Assembly (NCBI GenBank): GCA_963697805.1 | Contig: CAVOPB010000002.1 | Span: forward strand, 682,001 to 746,000 | Direction: 5' to 3' | Length of the DNA stretch: 64,000 nt | From: VRUE01 sp963697805 | GTDB taxonomy: Bacteria; Actinomycetota; Thermoleophilia; Solirubrobacterales; 70-9 | Part shown: positions 31,689-40,300 of the stretch, piece by piece | Position numbering within the stretch: position 1 is the first letter of the stretch | How the letters are laid out: the number at the start of each line of letters is the position of its first letter | Notes under the pieces: generated by a model | The model's database searches: none | What the model was told of the DNA's origin: nothing | Seen by the model: the letters and a program-made list of their open reading frames with translations, nothing else | Program-made: the position numbers and the translations under genes

Positions 31689-33587
31689 ATGAGCCGCACT
31701 ATCAGTCCTCCCAAGCGGGGAGTGAGCGCCATCCTGGCGGGGTCCCTCGCCCTCCTGCTGTTGGCGCTGGTCGCAGCAGGCCCAACCCCCCGGGCCGCCG
31801 CGTCTTTCACCCTGGGCAAATGTGAAGGAGCGCCGATTCTCGGCCGCGGAGCGTCCTTCGCCCGTGACGCCCACCAGAAAGTCTTCATCCCTCGGTTCAC
31901 CGGGAGCTACTGCTTCGGCTCCTCGGCCTCGGTGACGTACGACGCCGCCGGGAGCGGGGCGGGTAGGACCTCGATGAAGGTTCGGAACGACACTCCGCGG
32001 TTCGGCCAGAGCGACGAGCCGCCGATCCCGCTTGAGGTCGAACAGATGAATGCCGGCACAACCGGCAATCCGGCAGAAGACACCGACCACACAGACGACG
32101 GGAAGATTCACGTCATTCCAGCTGCGGTTGGCACGGTGGCACCGCTGGTCAACTTCCCAAACAACTGTGATGCGAAACTGCTCGGTCCCGAATTTCGGAC
32201 GGTCACCGCTGCGGAAATCACCGCGACGCCGGCCAAGGAAGCGCTCCTGCGAGTCCGGTTTCCGAAGCAGCTGTTTGAGAAAGTTTGGGCTGGAGAAGCG
32301 AGTGTCAACACCTGGGTGGAGGCGTTTCCCGAATTGGCAACGGATGCCGACTGCAACGTCCCGATCATCCGGGTAGTCAGGTTCGACGAGTCGGGCACGA
32401 GCTTCGCGTTCAAGGACGAGCTGAACGCGCTCAATCCCGGCCGAGGATGGCTGACCACCTATTCGTTCGTCAGCCCTGGCCTGACCCGCAACTGGCCGAA
32501 CGCGGCGAACTTCGGGCCGCGGGAAGACTGCCCGAAAGTCAGCGAAGCATTTGTCAACGGCCCTGGTGCCGATAGCAATGACCCGAACTCGGCGGGCCCC
32601 GACCAGCTGACGAGTGGTTGCGCGAACGGCAACGGACCCCTGGTCACCAAACTGATCAACACGGACGGGTCGATCGGCTACTCGGATGTCTCGACGGCAC
32701 GGACCGCGAGCCCCACGTTGGCGGTCAATCCGGCACCCGCGGTGATGGCCCCGCCCGACAAATATTGGATGCCGATGCAGGACGGGTCGACTCCGACCGT
32801 ATGGCAGGAGCCCACTCAGGATCCCAACGGGTTCCGCACCGACGGTGTCACCGGCGCGAACTGCGCGCACGCGGTGTTCAAAAACGTTCCCAGCGACACG
32901 TTCGGGGATTGGTCGAAAACGAGCGGAGTGAACTCGGCCGGCGCATTTGCCGTCTGCACGATGACCTACGGCCTCGTCTTCGACGACAACGCCGACGTGT
33001 GGGGCAATACCAGCCAGGAGGAAGCCGAAGCCCGGACGGTCAAGGATTACTGGGAAAGCGCTCTGACCGACGCATCGCAGGCGCTCCTCAGCAGCAAAGA
33101 CTATTCGGAATTGCCGGCGAGCATTCTCGCCATCTCTCGGGCCGGAATCGCCGAAGTCGATTGGAACAAGGGCGAAGGCCACAGCGAAGAAGAAGAACAC
33201 AACACTGATCAGGAACACAAAAACGCTGGCGGCGCGCCCCCGGCGCCCGCTCCGCCGAGCAACAAGTTCTCATTGTTGAAGCGGGCCATATCGGCCAAGA
33301 ACGGAGGCGCGACCATCTCGGTCAAGGTTCCGGGGCCAGGCTCTCTGGAGATGATCGGAACCGCCAAGGCGGGTAAGAAGAAGGTCAAGGTTGGCCGGAC
33401 CGTGCTCAACGCCAACCGCGCGGGAACGTTCAAACTCGCGCTCAACCCGAGCGGTGCCGCCAAGGCACAGCTGCGTCAACACGGGACCCTGAAGGTGTCA
33501 CTTGAGTTGACGTTCACGCCGACCGGCGGTGAGCCGAGCACGTCGAGCTCGACGGTAACGCTGAAGCTGAGCAAGAAAGGCAACTAG
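31689..33587 (+). CDS. Secreted PstS-like substrate-binding protein with Ig-like C-terminus
   Basis: A 632-residue exported protein. ATG 31689 is preferred over 31671 and 31680 because AAAGGA (31674-31679) sits 9 nt before it. After the signal peptide, residues 40-480 follow the PBP/PstS fold: ILGRGASFARDAHQKVFIP, SVTYDAAGSGAGRTSM and QSDEPPIPLE, corresponding to the phosphate-site loops of PstS, then VVRFDESGTSFAFKDELN. It is roughly twice the size of PstS because of insertions. A charged linker (EEEHNTDQEHK) leads to a C-terminal Ig-like module (ATISVKVPGPGSLEMIGTA, HGTLKVSLELTFTPTGGEP). Phosphate binding is plausible but unproven. A PHO-like array lies upstream, and a strong hairpin lies downstream. 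Confidence 0.8.
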   Translation: MSRTISPPKRGVSAILAGSLALLLLALVAAGPTPRAAASFTLGKCEGAPILGRGASFARDAHQKVFIPRFTGSYCFGSSASVTYDAAGSGAGRTSMKVRNDTPRFGQSDEPPIPLEVEQMNAGTTGNPAEDTDHTDDGKIHVIPAAVGTVAPLVNFPNNCDAKLLGPEFRTVTAAEITATPAKEALLRVRFPKQLFEKVWAGEASVNTWVEAFPELATDADCNVPIIRVVRFDESGTSFAFKDELNALNPGRGWLTTYSFVSPGLTRNWPNAANFGPREDCPKVSEAFVNGPGADSNDPNSAGPDQLTSGCANGNGPLVTKLINTDGSIGYSDVSTARTASPTLAVNPAPAVMAPPDKYWMPMQDGSTPTVWQEPTQDPNGFRTDGVTGANCAHAVFKNVPSDTFGDWSKTSGVNSAGAFAVCTMTYGLVFDDNADVWGNTSQEEAEARTVKDYWESALTDASQALLSSKDYSELPASILAISRAGIAEVDWNKGEGHSEEEEHNTDQEHKNAGGAPPAPAPPSNKFSLLKRAISAKNGGATISVKVPGPGSLEMIGTAKAGKKKVKVGRTVLNANRAGTFKLALNPSGAAKAQLRQHGTLKVSLELTFTPTGGEPSTSSSTVTLKLSKKGN

Positions 33588-33615
33588 CACGAGCAGCAAT
33601 TGGACATATCCGCCA

Positions 33616-33654
33616 GCCACGGCGCCCGGGCTCATCGAGCCCGGGCGCCGTGGC
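33616..33654. terminator. Strong intrinsic hairpin after the PstS-like gene
   Basis: A perfect 17-bp stem (arms 33616-33632 and 33638-33654, core GGCGCCCGGGCT/AGCCCGGGCGCC) closes on the 5-nt loop CATCG, 28 nt after the stop codon. No T-run follows, as in many actinobacterial terminators. It separates the PstS-like gene from the ftsH-type gene. Confidence 0.75.
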
Positions 33655-33705
33655 GGTGATGGGGGATGTCAGGTCACGTGAGTGGAGGGAGCAGTTGAGG
33701 GGCAG

Positions 33706-35736
33706 ATGGCTGAGAAGAAGAACAAGAAGAGAGGCGGCCTTCCACTTCGCCCGCCGAAGGTGAGCGGCCGCGAGGTGGTGGGGGCGGTCGGCGAGCGTCT
33801 CGCGGCGCTGGGACGGTGGTTTGCAAGGGACCCGCTCAGCACCGGCCTGATGGTCACCTCGCTGATCCTGATCTTTCTCTTCTTCCACCTGCTCGGTCAG
33901 ATCCAGCCGAGCACGAGCGGCGAACGAATTCCGCTGAGCCAGGTCTTCAAGCTTGCGGACGACCATCAGGTCTCCGAAGCGACCCTGCTCGACCAGGACG
34001 CGAGGGTCCTGATGGAGACGAAGGCAGGCACCCTTCTGTACGCCTCCTACCCGGAGTCGGACGCACAGACCTCATCCCTCGTGCGGCGGCTGACGGCGAG
34101 CGGTGCGATCGTCGAAGTCGATCAGCAGTGGGACAAGCCGGCGAAGCAGATCGTCGTCCAGTTCCTGATCCCGATCCTGCTGCTCGTCTGCCTGTTCGTG
34201 CTGTTCACCCGGCTCGGCGAGGACGGCGGCGCCGGGGCGTTCGCGGGATTCTCGAAATTCACCGGCAAGGGCCGCAAGCGCGGCGCCGATGCCCCCGACC
34301 GCACCACCTTCGAGGACGTCGCCGGCGCCGGCGAGGCCGTCGCCGAGTTGCGGGAGATCCGTGACTACCTCGCGGACCCGGGAAAATACGCGGCGGTCGG
34401 AGCCCGGGCGCCCAAGGGAGTGCTGTTGGTCGGCCCGCCGGGAACCGGGAAGACCCTGCTCGCGAAGGCAACCGCCGGCGAGGCCGAGGCGGCCTTCTTC
34501 TCGCTCTCGGGATCCGACTTCGTCGAGTCCCTGGTCGGGGTCGGCGCGGCGAGGGTCCGTGACCTCTTTGCGAAGGCGCGCAAGCTGGCGCCGGCTCTCG
34601 TCTTCATCGACGAGCTCGACGCCGCCGGGCGCAAGCGCGGCGCCGGGGTCGGCCAGGGCAACGACGAGCGTGAGCAGACGCTCAACGCGCTGCTGGTCGA
34701 GATGGACGGGTTCGGCGGCGACGCCGGAATCGTCGTCCTCGGGGCGACCAACCGCCCCGACATCCTCGATCCCGCCCTGCTGCGGCCGGGCCGGTTCGAT
34801 CGCCAGGTGACCGTCGACGTCCCCGACGTCCACGGACGGATGGACATCCTCGGCCTCCATTGCGGCAATCGGCCGCTGGCGCCCGGGACCTCGCTCGAGG
34901 AGATCGCCAAACTCACGCCCGGCTTCAGCGGCGCTGAGCTCGCCAACGTGATCAACGAGGCGGCGCTCCTCACCGTTCGCGAAGGGCGGGCCGAGATGGA
35001 TCAGCCCACCCTCGAGGAGGCGATCGACCGGGTCGTCGCCGGCCCAGCCCGCAAGAGCCATGTCCTCAGCGCCGAGGAGCGCTGGGTGATCTCGATCCAC
35101 GAGGCCTCCCACGCCGTCGTCACCCGCTCGATCGGCCAGAAGGTCTCAGCCCAGAAGCTCTCGATCGTCGCCCGCGGGCGTCAGCTCGGCACCGCCGCAA
35201 GCATGCTCACCGACCGCGACGCGGTGGTCATGCAGGAGCCGGACCTGCGCCGCCACCTGATCGCGATAGTCGCCGGCTACGCCGGCGAGAAGCTGGAGTT
35301 CGGCGTCGTCTCCAGCGGGGTCCATGACGACATCCACACCGCGACCGCGCTGGCGCGATCGATGGTCGCCTCATACGGGATGTCGGACGAGCTCGGCCCG
35401 GTGACGATCGGTGAGAAAGAGGGAGAGGTGTTCCTCGGCGCCTCGCTGCAGGAGCTCGGCTCGGTCGGGCCGGCGACCCTCGAGCTGATCGACCGCGAGG
35501 TCGAGCGGATCGTGAAGGACTCGGTCCTGCAGGCGGAGGAGATCCTGCGCAACAACTGGAACTCGGTCTACGAGACCGCCAACGCGCTGATCGAGCAGGA
35601 GACGCTTTCCGGCGTCGCGCTCGACGCCGTGCTCTCGACGGTGGATGGGACCCTGATCGACTTCACTGCCGGGAGAGGCGGGCGCCCCGAGCCCAAGCCT
35701 GACCCCGAGCGCCAGCACCAGGCGGAAGGTGAGTAA
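33706..35736 (+). CDS. ftsH: FtsH-type membrane AAA+ zinc metalloprotease
   Basis: A 676-residue ATP-dependent protease anchored by two helices (about 45-62 and 145-165) flanking an extracytoplasmic domain. The AAA module has Walker A GPPGTGKT (243-250), Walker B LVFIDELDAAGRKRGAG, and second-region-of-homology arginines in RPGRFDRQ. The zinc site is HEASH at 465-469 with an acidic third ligand in SSGVHDDIHTATALAR. All catalytic residues are present. ATG 33706 follows a close GAGGGG; a GTG at 33682 is an alternative. FtsH degrades unassembled membrane proteins. Its place inside a block of secreted-protein genes, overlapping the next one by 8 nt, suggests a dedicated paralogue rather than the sole housekeeping FtsH. 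Confidence 0.93.
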   Translation: MAEKKNKKRGGLPLRPPKVSGREVVGAVGERLAALGRWFARDPLSTGLMVTSLILIFLFFHLLGQIQPSTSGERIPLSQVFKLADDHQVSEATLLDQDARVLMETKAGTLLYASYPESDAQTSSLVRRLTASGAIVEVDQQWDKPAKQIVVQFLIPILLLVCLFVLFTRLGEDGGAGAFAGFSKFTGKGRKRGADAPDRTTFEDVAGAGEAVAELREIRDYLADPGKYAAVGARAPKGVLLVGPPGTGKTLLAKATAGEAEAAFFSLSGSDFVESLVGVGAARVRDLFAKARKLAPALVFIDELDAAGRKRGAGVGQGNDEREQTLNALLVEMDGFGGDAGIVVLGATNRPDILDPALLRPGRFDRQVTVDVPDVHGRMDILGLHCGNRPLAPGTSLEEIAKLTPGFSGAELANVINEAALLTVREGRAEMDQPTLEEAIDRVVAGPARKSHVLSAEERWVISIHEASHAVVTRSIGQKVSAQKLSIVARGRQLGTAASMLTDRDAVVMQEPDLRRHLIAIVAGYAGEKLEFGVVSSGVHDDIHTATALARSMVASYGMSDELGPVTIGEKEGEVFLGASLQELGSVGPATLELIDREVERIVKDSVLQAEEILRNNWNSVYETANALIEQETLSGVALDAVLSTVDGTLIDFTAGRGGRPEPKPDPERQHQAEGE

Positions 35737-37348
35737 GAGGGCCACAGCGGCGATCGGGGCGCTGCTCATTGTCGCCCTGCTACCCATCGAGGCCCGCGCC
35801 GCCGAGCCGGTCTGGCACCTTGAGCAGCCGCCCCCACCCGAAGGAGCGCCGTTCAAAGTTCCGCTAGGCGCTCCGGGGGACCTCAAGTTCTGGGCTCCGA
35901 ACCGAGGCATCCTCGCCATCGAAGGAAACGCGACGATTCCGCGGGGCATCTTCAGCTGGGATGGGCAGTCATGGCACCAGCTGGCGACGGTATGCGGAGG
36001 CCCCGGGGACACGGCCCGAGTTGCCTGGGCCGGGCCGGACGAGTTCTGGGTCGTGAGCGAACCGAGTCTCCCGAGGCGCGGGTCGGGACTGGCGCTGTGC
36101 CGGTTCAAGGACGGCGAGGTCGTTGGTTCGTGGAGCACTCGAATCGACGCGGCCGACCCGTTCCGCCAGATGATGTCGGCGACCTGCGACGGGCCGGACG
36201 ACTGCTGGTTCGGCGGGATCGGCTCCCAGGACCCGTTGGGAGAACGGATCGGGGCATTCCATCTGCACTGGAACGGGACCGACCTGCAGAGCTTCTACGG
36301 GCCGCAGGGGAGGGGCGTCAGCGCGATGCAATTCCACGATGGGGAGCTGTTCGAGACGACCCTGGTCGGGCGCTCGCCCGAAGACAGGACGGATCCGGTC
36401 GAACTCGCCGAAGCGGAGCCGGTGCCGCGGTTGATCCACCGGGTGGGAGAGCTGGGATTCGACAACGACCCATTCGAGCCGGAACCGCTCGACGGCGTGC
36501 CGGCGGACGGGACCGAGCTGCTCGCCCTCGACAGCGACGGCACCGACCTCTGGGCGGTCGGCGGCGGAGCCGCGTCGGGGCCGGCGGCGCCACTCGGTGG
36601 TGCCTTCGCCCGGCCCCCGGTGGCAGCGCATCTCCTCGGCGGCTCCTTCCAGCAGGTCGAGCTGACCGGTGCCACCTTCGGGCCGACCGACCGCCTCACC
36701 GACGTCGCCGCGATCCCGGGCACCGACGAAGCCCTAGCGACCGTCGTCCCGTTCGGCGATCGGCGGAGCGTCAACAGCAAGGCGACCATTGCCAGGATCG
36801 CCGCCGACGGGGCGACGACGACGACGCGGCTTCCGGTCGCCGGTGCGGGCCGCGGCAGCGCCGCCCAGATCGCCTGCCCGGCGCAGAACGACTGCTGGCT
36901 GGTCACCTGGGCCGGCTGGCTCTTCCACTACAGCGACGGAACGCCGCTCAATCGGGACACGGACCCAGCGTTCCAGAAGACGATCGACTTCAGGCCGAAC
37001 GAGTCGGCGGAACAGTTCGTCCCCGATCGCCTCCCAGTCGACGATTCGCAGCTCTTCGCACCGCCTCCACTCGAATTGACCCCGAACGAGAAGGATCCCG
37101 CGCGGGTGAGGCGCCTGCCTCCGCTCCTCAAAGAGGTGCGGACGAGGCTGCAGGGATTCGTTCTGACGATCAGCTTCACAGTCACGCGTCGCGCTCGGGT
37201 ACGAGTCGAGGCAAAGCGCGGCGGCCGGATCGTCGCGAGCACGCCTCCTCGGGTATTAGCGCCAGGGCGCCACGCCCTCAGCCTGCATCTGAGCCGAAAG
37301 GAGTACCCGACGAGTCTGGCCTTCAAGACGTCGGCGGTGAGGCGTTGA
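35729..37348 (+). CDS. Secreted protein with propeller-like repeats, FtsH-linked
   Basis: A 539-residue exported protein. GTG 35729 overlaps the ftsH stop by 8 nt. A signal peptide (AAIGALLIVALLPIEARAA) is followed by repeats of the type FWAPNRGILAIEGN, EFWVVSEPSLP, DDCWFGGIGSQDP, TDLWAVGGGAASG and NDCWLVTWAGWLFHYSDG. The W-[AFV]-[VG] pattern is seen in YCF48/BNR-like propellers. Conserved Cys in the CGGPGDT, CDGPDDCW and CPAQNDCW units suggest disulfides. The last 75 residues are a beta module (VLTISFTVTRRARVRVEAKR, LSLHLSRKEYPTSLAFKT) frequent at the ends of actinobacterial exported proteins. Ligand unknown. The next gene overlaps its stop (TTGA). Confidence 0.78.
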   Translation: MSKRATAAIGALLIVALLPIEARAAEPVWHLEQPPPPEGAPFKVPLGAPGDLKFWAPNRGILAIEGNATIPRGIFSWDGQSWHQLATVCGGPGDTARVAWAGPDEFWVVSEPSLPRRGSGLALCRFKDGEVVGSWSTRIDAADPFRQMMSATCDGPDDCWFGGIGSQDPLGERIGAFHLHWNGTDLQSFYGPQGRGVSAMQFHDGELFETTLVGRSPEDRTDPVELAEAEPVPRLIHRVGELGFDNDPFEPEPLDGVPADGTELLALDSDGTDLWAVGGGAASGPAAPLGGAFARPPVAAHLLGGSFQQVELTGATFGPTDRLTDVAAIPGTDEALATVVPFGDRRSVNSKATIARIAADGATTTTRLPVAGAGRGSAAQIACPAQNDCWLVTWAGWLFHYSDGTPLNRDTDPAFQKTIDFRPNESAEQFVPDRLPVDDSQLFAPPPLELTPNEKDPARVRRLPPLLKEVRTRLQGFVLTISFTVTRRARVRVEAKRGGRIVASTPPRVLAPGRHALSLHLSRKEYPTSLAFKTSAVRR

Positions 37349-40300
37349 GGAGGAGGATCGCCCACCTCCTCGGCTTCGGGTGCCTCCTGGCGATACTCAT
37401 GGCCTTCGCGGCCCATGCGCCGGGTGAAACGCAGCCGCCGACGGTCGGACCGCTGCCCCAGTTGGGAACGGCTGACCCGGAAATGACGCTGATTGGCGCC
37501 GCCCCGGGTGGCGTTGCCGGTGAAGCATGGGGCTACCGGGTTCTTCCTCTTGCCGTCGGTTCGGTGAAGGTAGGCGACCGCTCGCTCCGGTTTGGCTCGA
37601 GCGCGGATCCGGCCCATCCCGAACCCCAGCTCGCGTTCCTCCGTCATACGGGTAGCGCCAGCTGGCAGGTGTTCGACACCCCGGTGGACCAGAACGGCAA
37701 TCCGTACAGAAACGTGTTCCCGAATCAGCTGTCGGGCCGTATCACCCGCGAAGGAGGCGGGGTGTTGGTCGGCCGGGATACAGGCAGGGCGGTTGGCGAA
37801 CAGGCGGTCGTGCTGCTACACAACCCGGGCGGTAACTGGCACGCGATCGAAAATCCTTCGCCGGAAGTCATGCTGCCGGCCGAAGGTGAAGCGCCGGCGG
37901 AGTCGCTGGCGGGCGAACAGGGATCCGGTGCGATCGCAGACGCTGCCTATGACGAAGGTGGTGAAACCGGTGTCATGTTCGCACCGATGGGGCGCTCGGT
38001 GACTGACGGGATCATCCGCTACGACGGTCACGGGTGGGTGCGTGACAGGGTCGAAGTTCCTTCAGCATCGGAATCGCGGTTCCATGTGATCGCTATTGAT
38101 GCGAGCGGGCTCGGGAACGCCTGGGCGATAGCCGAACCCGCCGAATCATTGAATCGGTCGGTGGTCCTGCTGGAGCGGACCTCGACTTCCGAAGGAGGGT
38201 TATGGGTGGAGCGACCCCTCACCGGCTCACCGTTTGCCGAGCGAGACGACCCCGGCCAGGGGATCGCCGGTGCCCACCCGATCGGCGGCGCCGCACAGCC
38301 ACTGACGGTGACGACTGACGGACTCTGGATCGATCTCACCTCGCAGATCGAAGGAGTCGGCCGCGATGTCACCCTTTACTACGACATCGGTGACGGCACA
38401 GTCCGCGGGGCCTGGTGCGATGCGTCGATATGCGCAAACGGGCCCCTCGGCGCCAGGTTCTCACGCCAGGGCGGCTACCGAAGCTTCGCCTGGCCGGGGG
38501 ATGGATTCGGGACCCGAATAATCACCAACCCGCTCGATTCGCAGGGGGGCGAGAACACCAATCGCGGGACCTACCTCCGCTTTGCGGAAGGGGCCTTCTC
38601 ACGGCTTCCCGGCGGGGGAGGGAATTTCCGCGCAAGCGGGGCATTTGCGAACGCCGACAGCGGCTGGCTCGAGGGTCCTGTCGAGATCTCGACCAAATCG
38701 CCCCCTGAACGACTCCAGTCCTGGCCGATCTCGATCCGTGCTCCGCTCACTGACGTGACCCCCGCTCCTGGCGCGCCCCAGGGGCCGTTGGGCTCTGGAG
38801 CGCTCGCCGTGGGGTTCGACGGGTCGGTCGCGCGTTATCTCCCGGGACAGGGATGGAAGCGGGAATTCTTGCTCTCCTCGAGCGGCGCGGTGAACAAGGC
38901 CAACCTGCGCGGCGTCGCCTGGCCCGAACCGGGACGCGCTCACGCGGTCGGCGACCTTGGCGCGATGTGGATGTGGAACGCGGCCGACGACCTCTGGGTC
39001 ACCGACCCAGGTGTCCCGATCGGGTTCGAAGGCAACCTGATGGACATCGCCTTCGACCCCGCCGACCCGAATCGCGGTTACGCGGTTGGCAGGAACGGTG
39101 TCGTCCTCGGCTACGGCAAGAGCTGGGACCAGATGGCGCTCCCACCCGGTTATGAAAACGCGAACCTGACCTCGATCGCGTTTGCCGGCAGCCAGGCGAT
39201 CGTCGCCGCCGGCGGAGGTCTGCTGGTCAACGACGGAGGTGCCTGGCGCGTCGACGCCTCCGCCCAGGCGCTGCTCGATCGAGTCCGTCCCGGGAACCCC
39301 TTCCTCTATGCCGTCGCCGGGCTCCCCGATGGCGGCGCGGTCGCTGCCGGACGCGACATCGTGATCGAGCGCGACGGGCCCAATTCCCCGTGGCGGTTTT
39401 CGAGCCAGCCGCTGCCGGGTTCGACCGCAATTGCGGCCGCAGCTGTGAGGGACGGGCCTGTGGTCAGAGCGATCGTTTCGGTTGTTCCCCGGCTGGCCTA
39501 TCCACCAGCCGATGACCTTCCAGAACCCGACCCCAACGTGCCACCACCGATTCCCCCTCCGTTCAGCCTTCCGGGGGACGGCTATCTCCTTCGGGAAACA
39601 GCGATCGGATGGGAAGACGAGCAGCGCACCGCGTTTGCCTCCTCGAGCAACGACAGCCCGATCAAGAGCGACCCGATCCTTGCGCTTCTGCTCGACCATG
39701 CAGGAAACGGCTGGGCCGTGGGGGGGTGGAGCGGCGACACCGATTCGGCCGGTCGAGGGTCCTCCGCGCGAAACGGTGGCGGTCACGCGATTCGGGAACG
39801 GGTGCGGACGGCAGCGGTCTTCCGTTACGGCGACGGGACACCCGCGGCGGTCCCCTCGGCAAGGGTGGAAGCTCCGCCAATGCCGGCCGGGCCGATTCGA
39901 ATGGCTGTGGCGGGCAACGCCGAGTGCGACTCGTCATGCGCCGAGCTTGCGCCCCAGGCCCTTGGACCGGATCGCACTTTGAGTGACGCGCTACGTTTCG
40001 TTGACCAACTGCGAGGCGGTGGGGACGGACCGCGGGCCCTCCTCTACACGGGAAACAGGGTCCGGTCAGGTCTCGACCCCTACGATGCGGCCCGCTACGC
40101 CGAACTTCTCGGCGGCCAGCCGGGTCTGCCGGTGTATCCGGCGCTCGGATCCGACGATGTCGCCGGTGGCGACGGGGTCGCCTCCTTCGAGTCCGCCTTC
40201 GCCTCATTCCCGGCGCCGCTTGGCACCGGCGCCGCGCCGAACGGGATCTCGACCGCCGGAATCCCGGGCGCCGCCGCGGCCGGGGGCGCCCGCACCCACT

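Noticed and set aside
35971..37344. Open frame continuing about 458 codons upstream of the 1486-residue surface protein
   Set aside because: It overlaps the whole body of the preceding exported-protein gene in another frame, is Arg/Gly-rich like other GC shadows, and the signal peptide appears only after TTG 37345.
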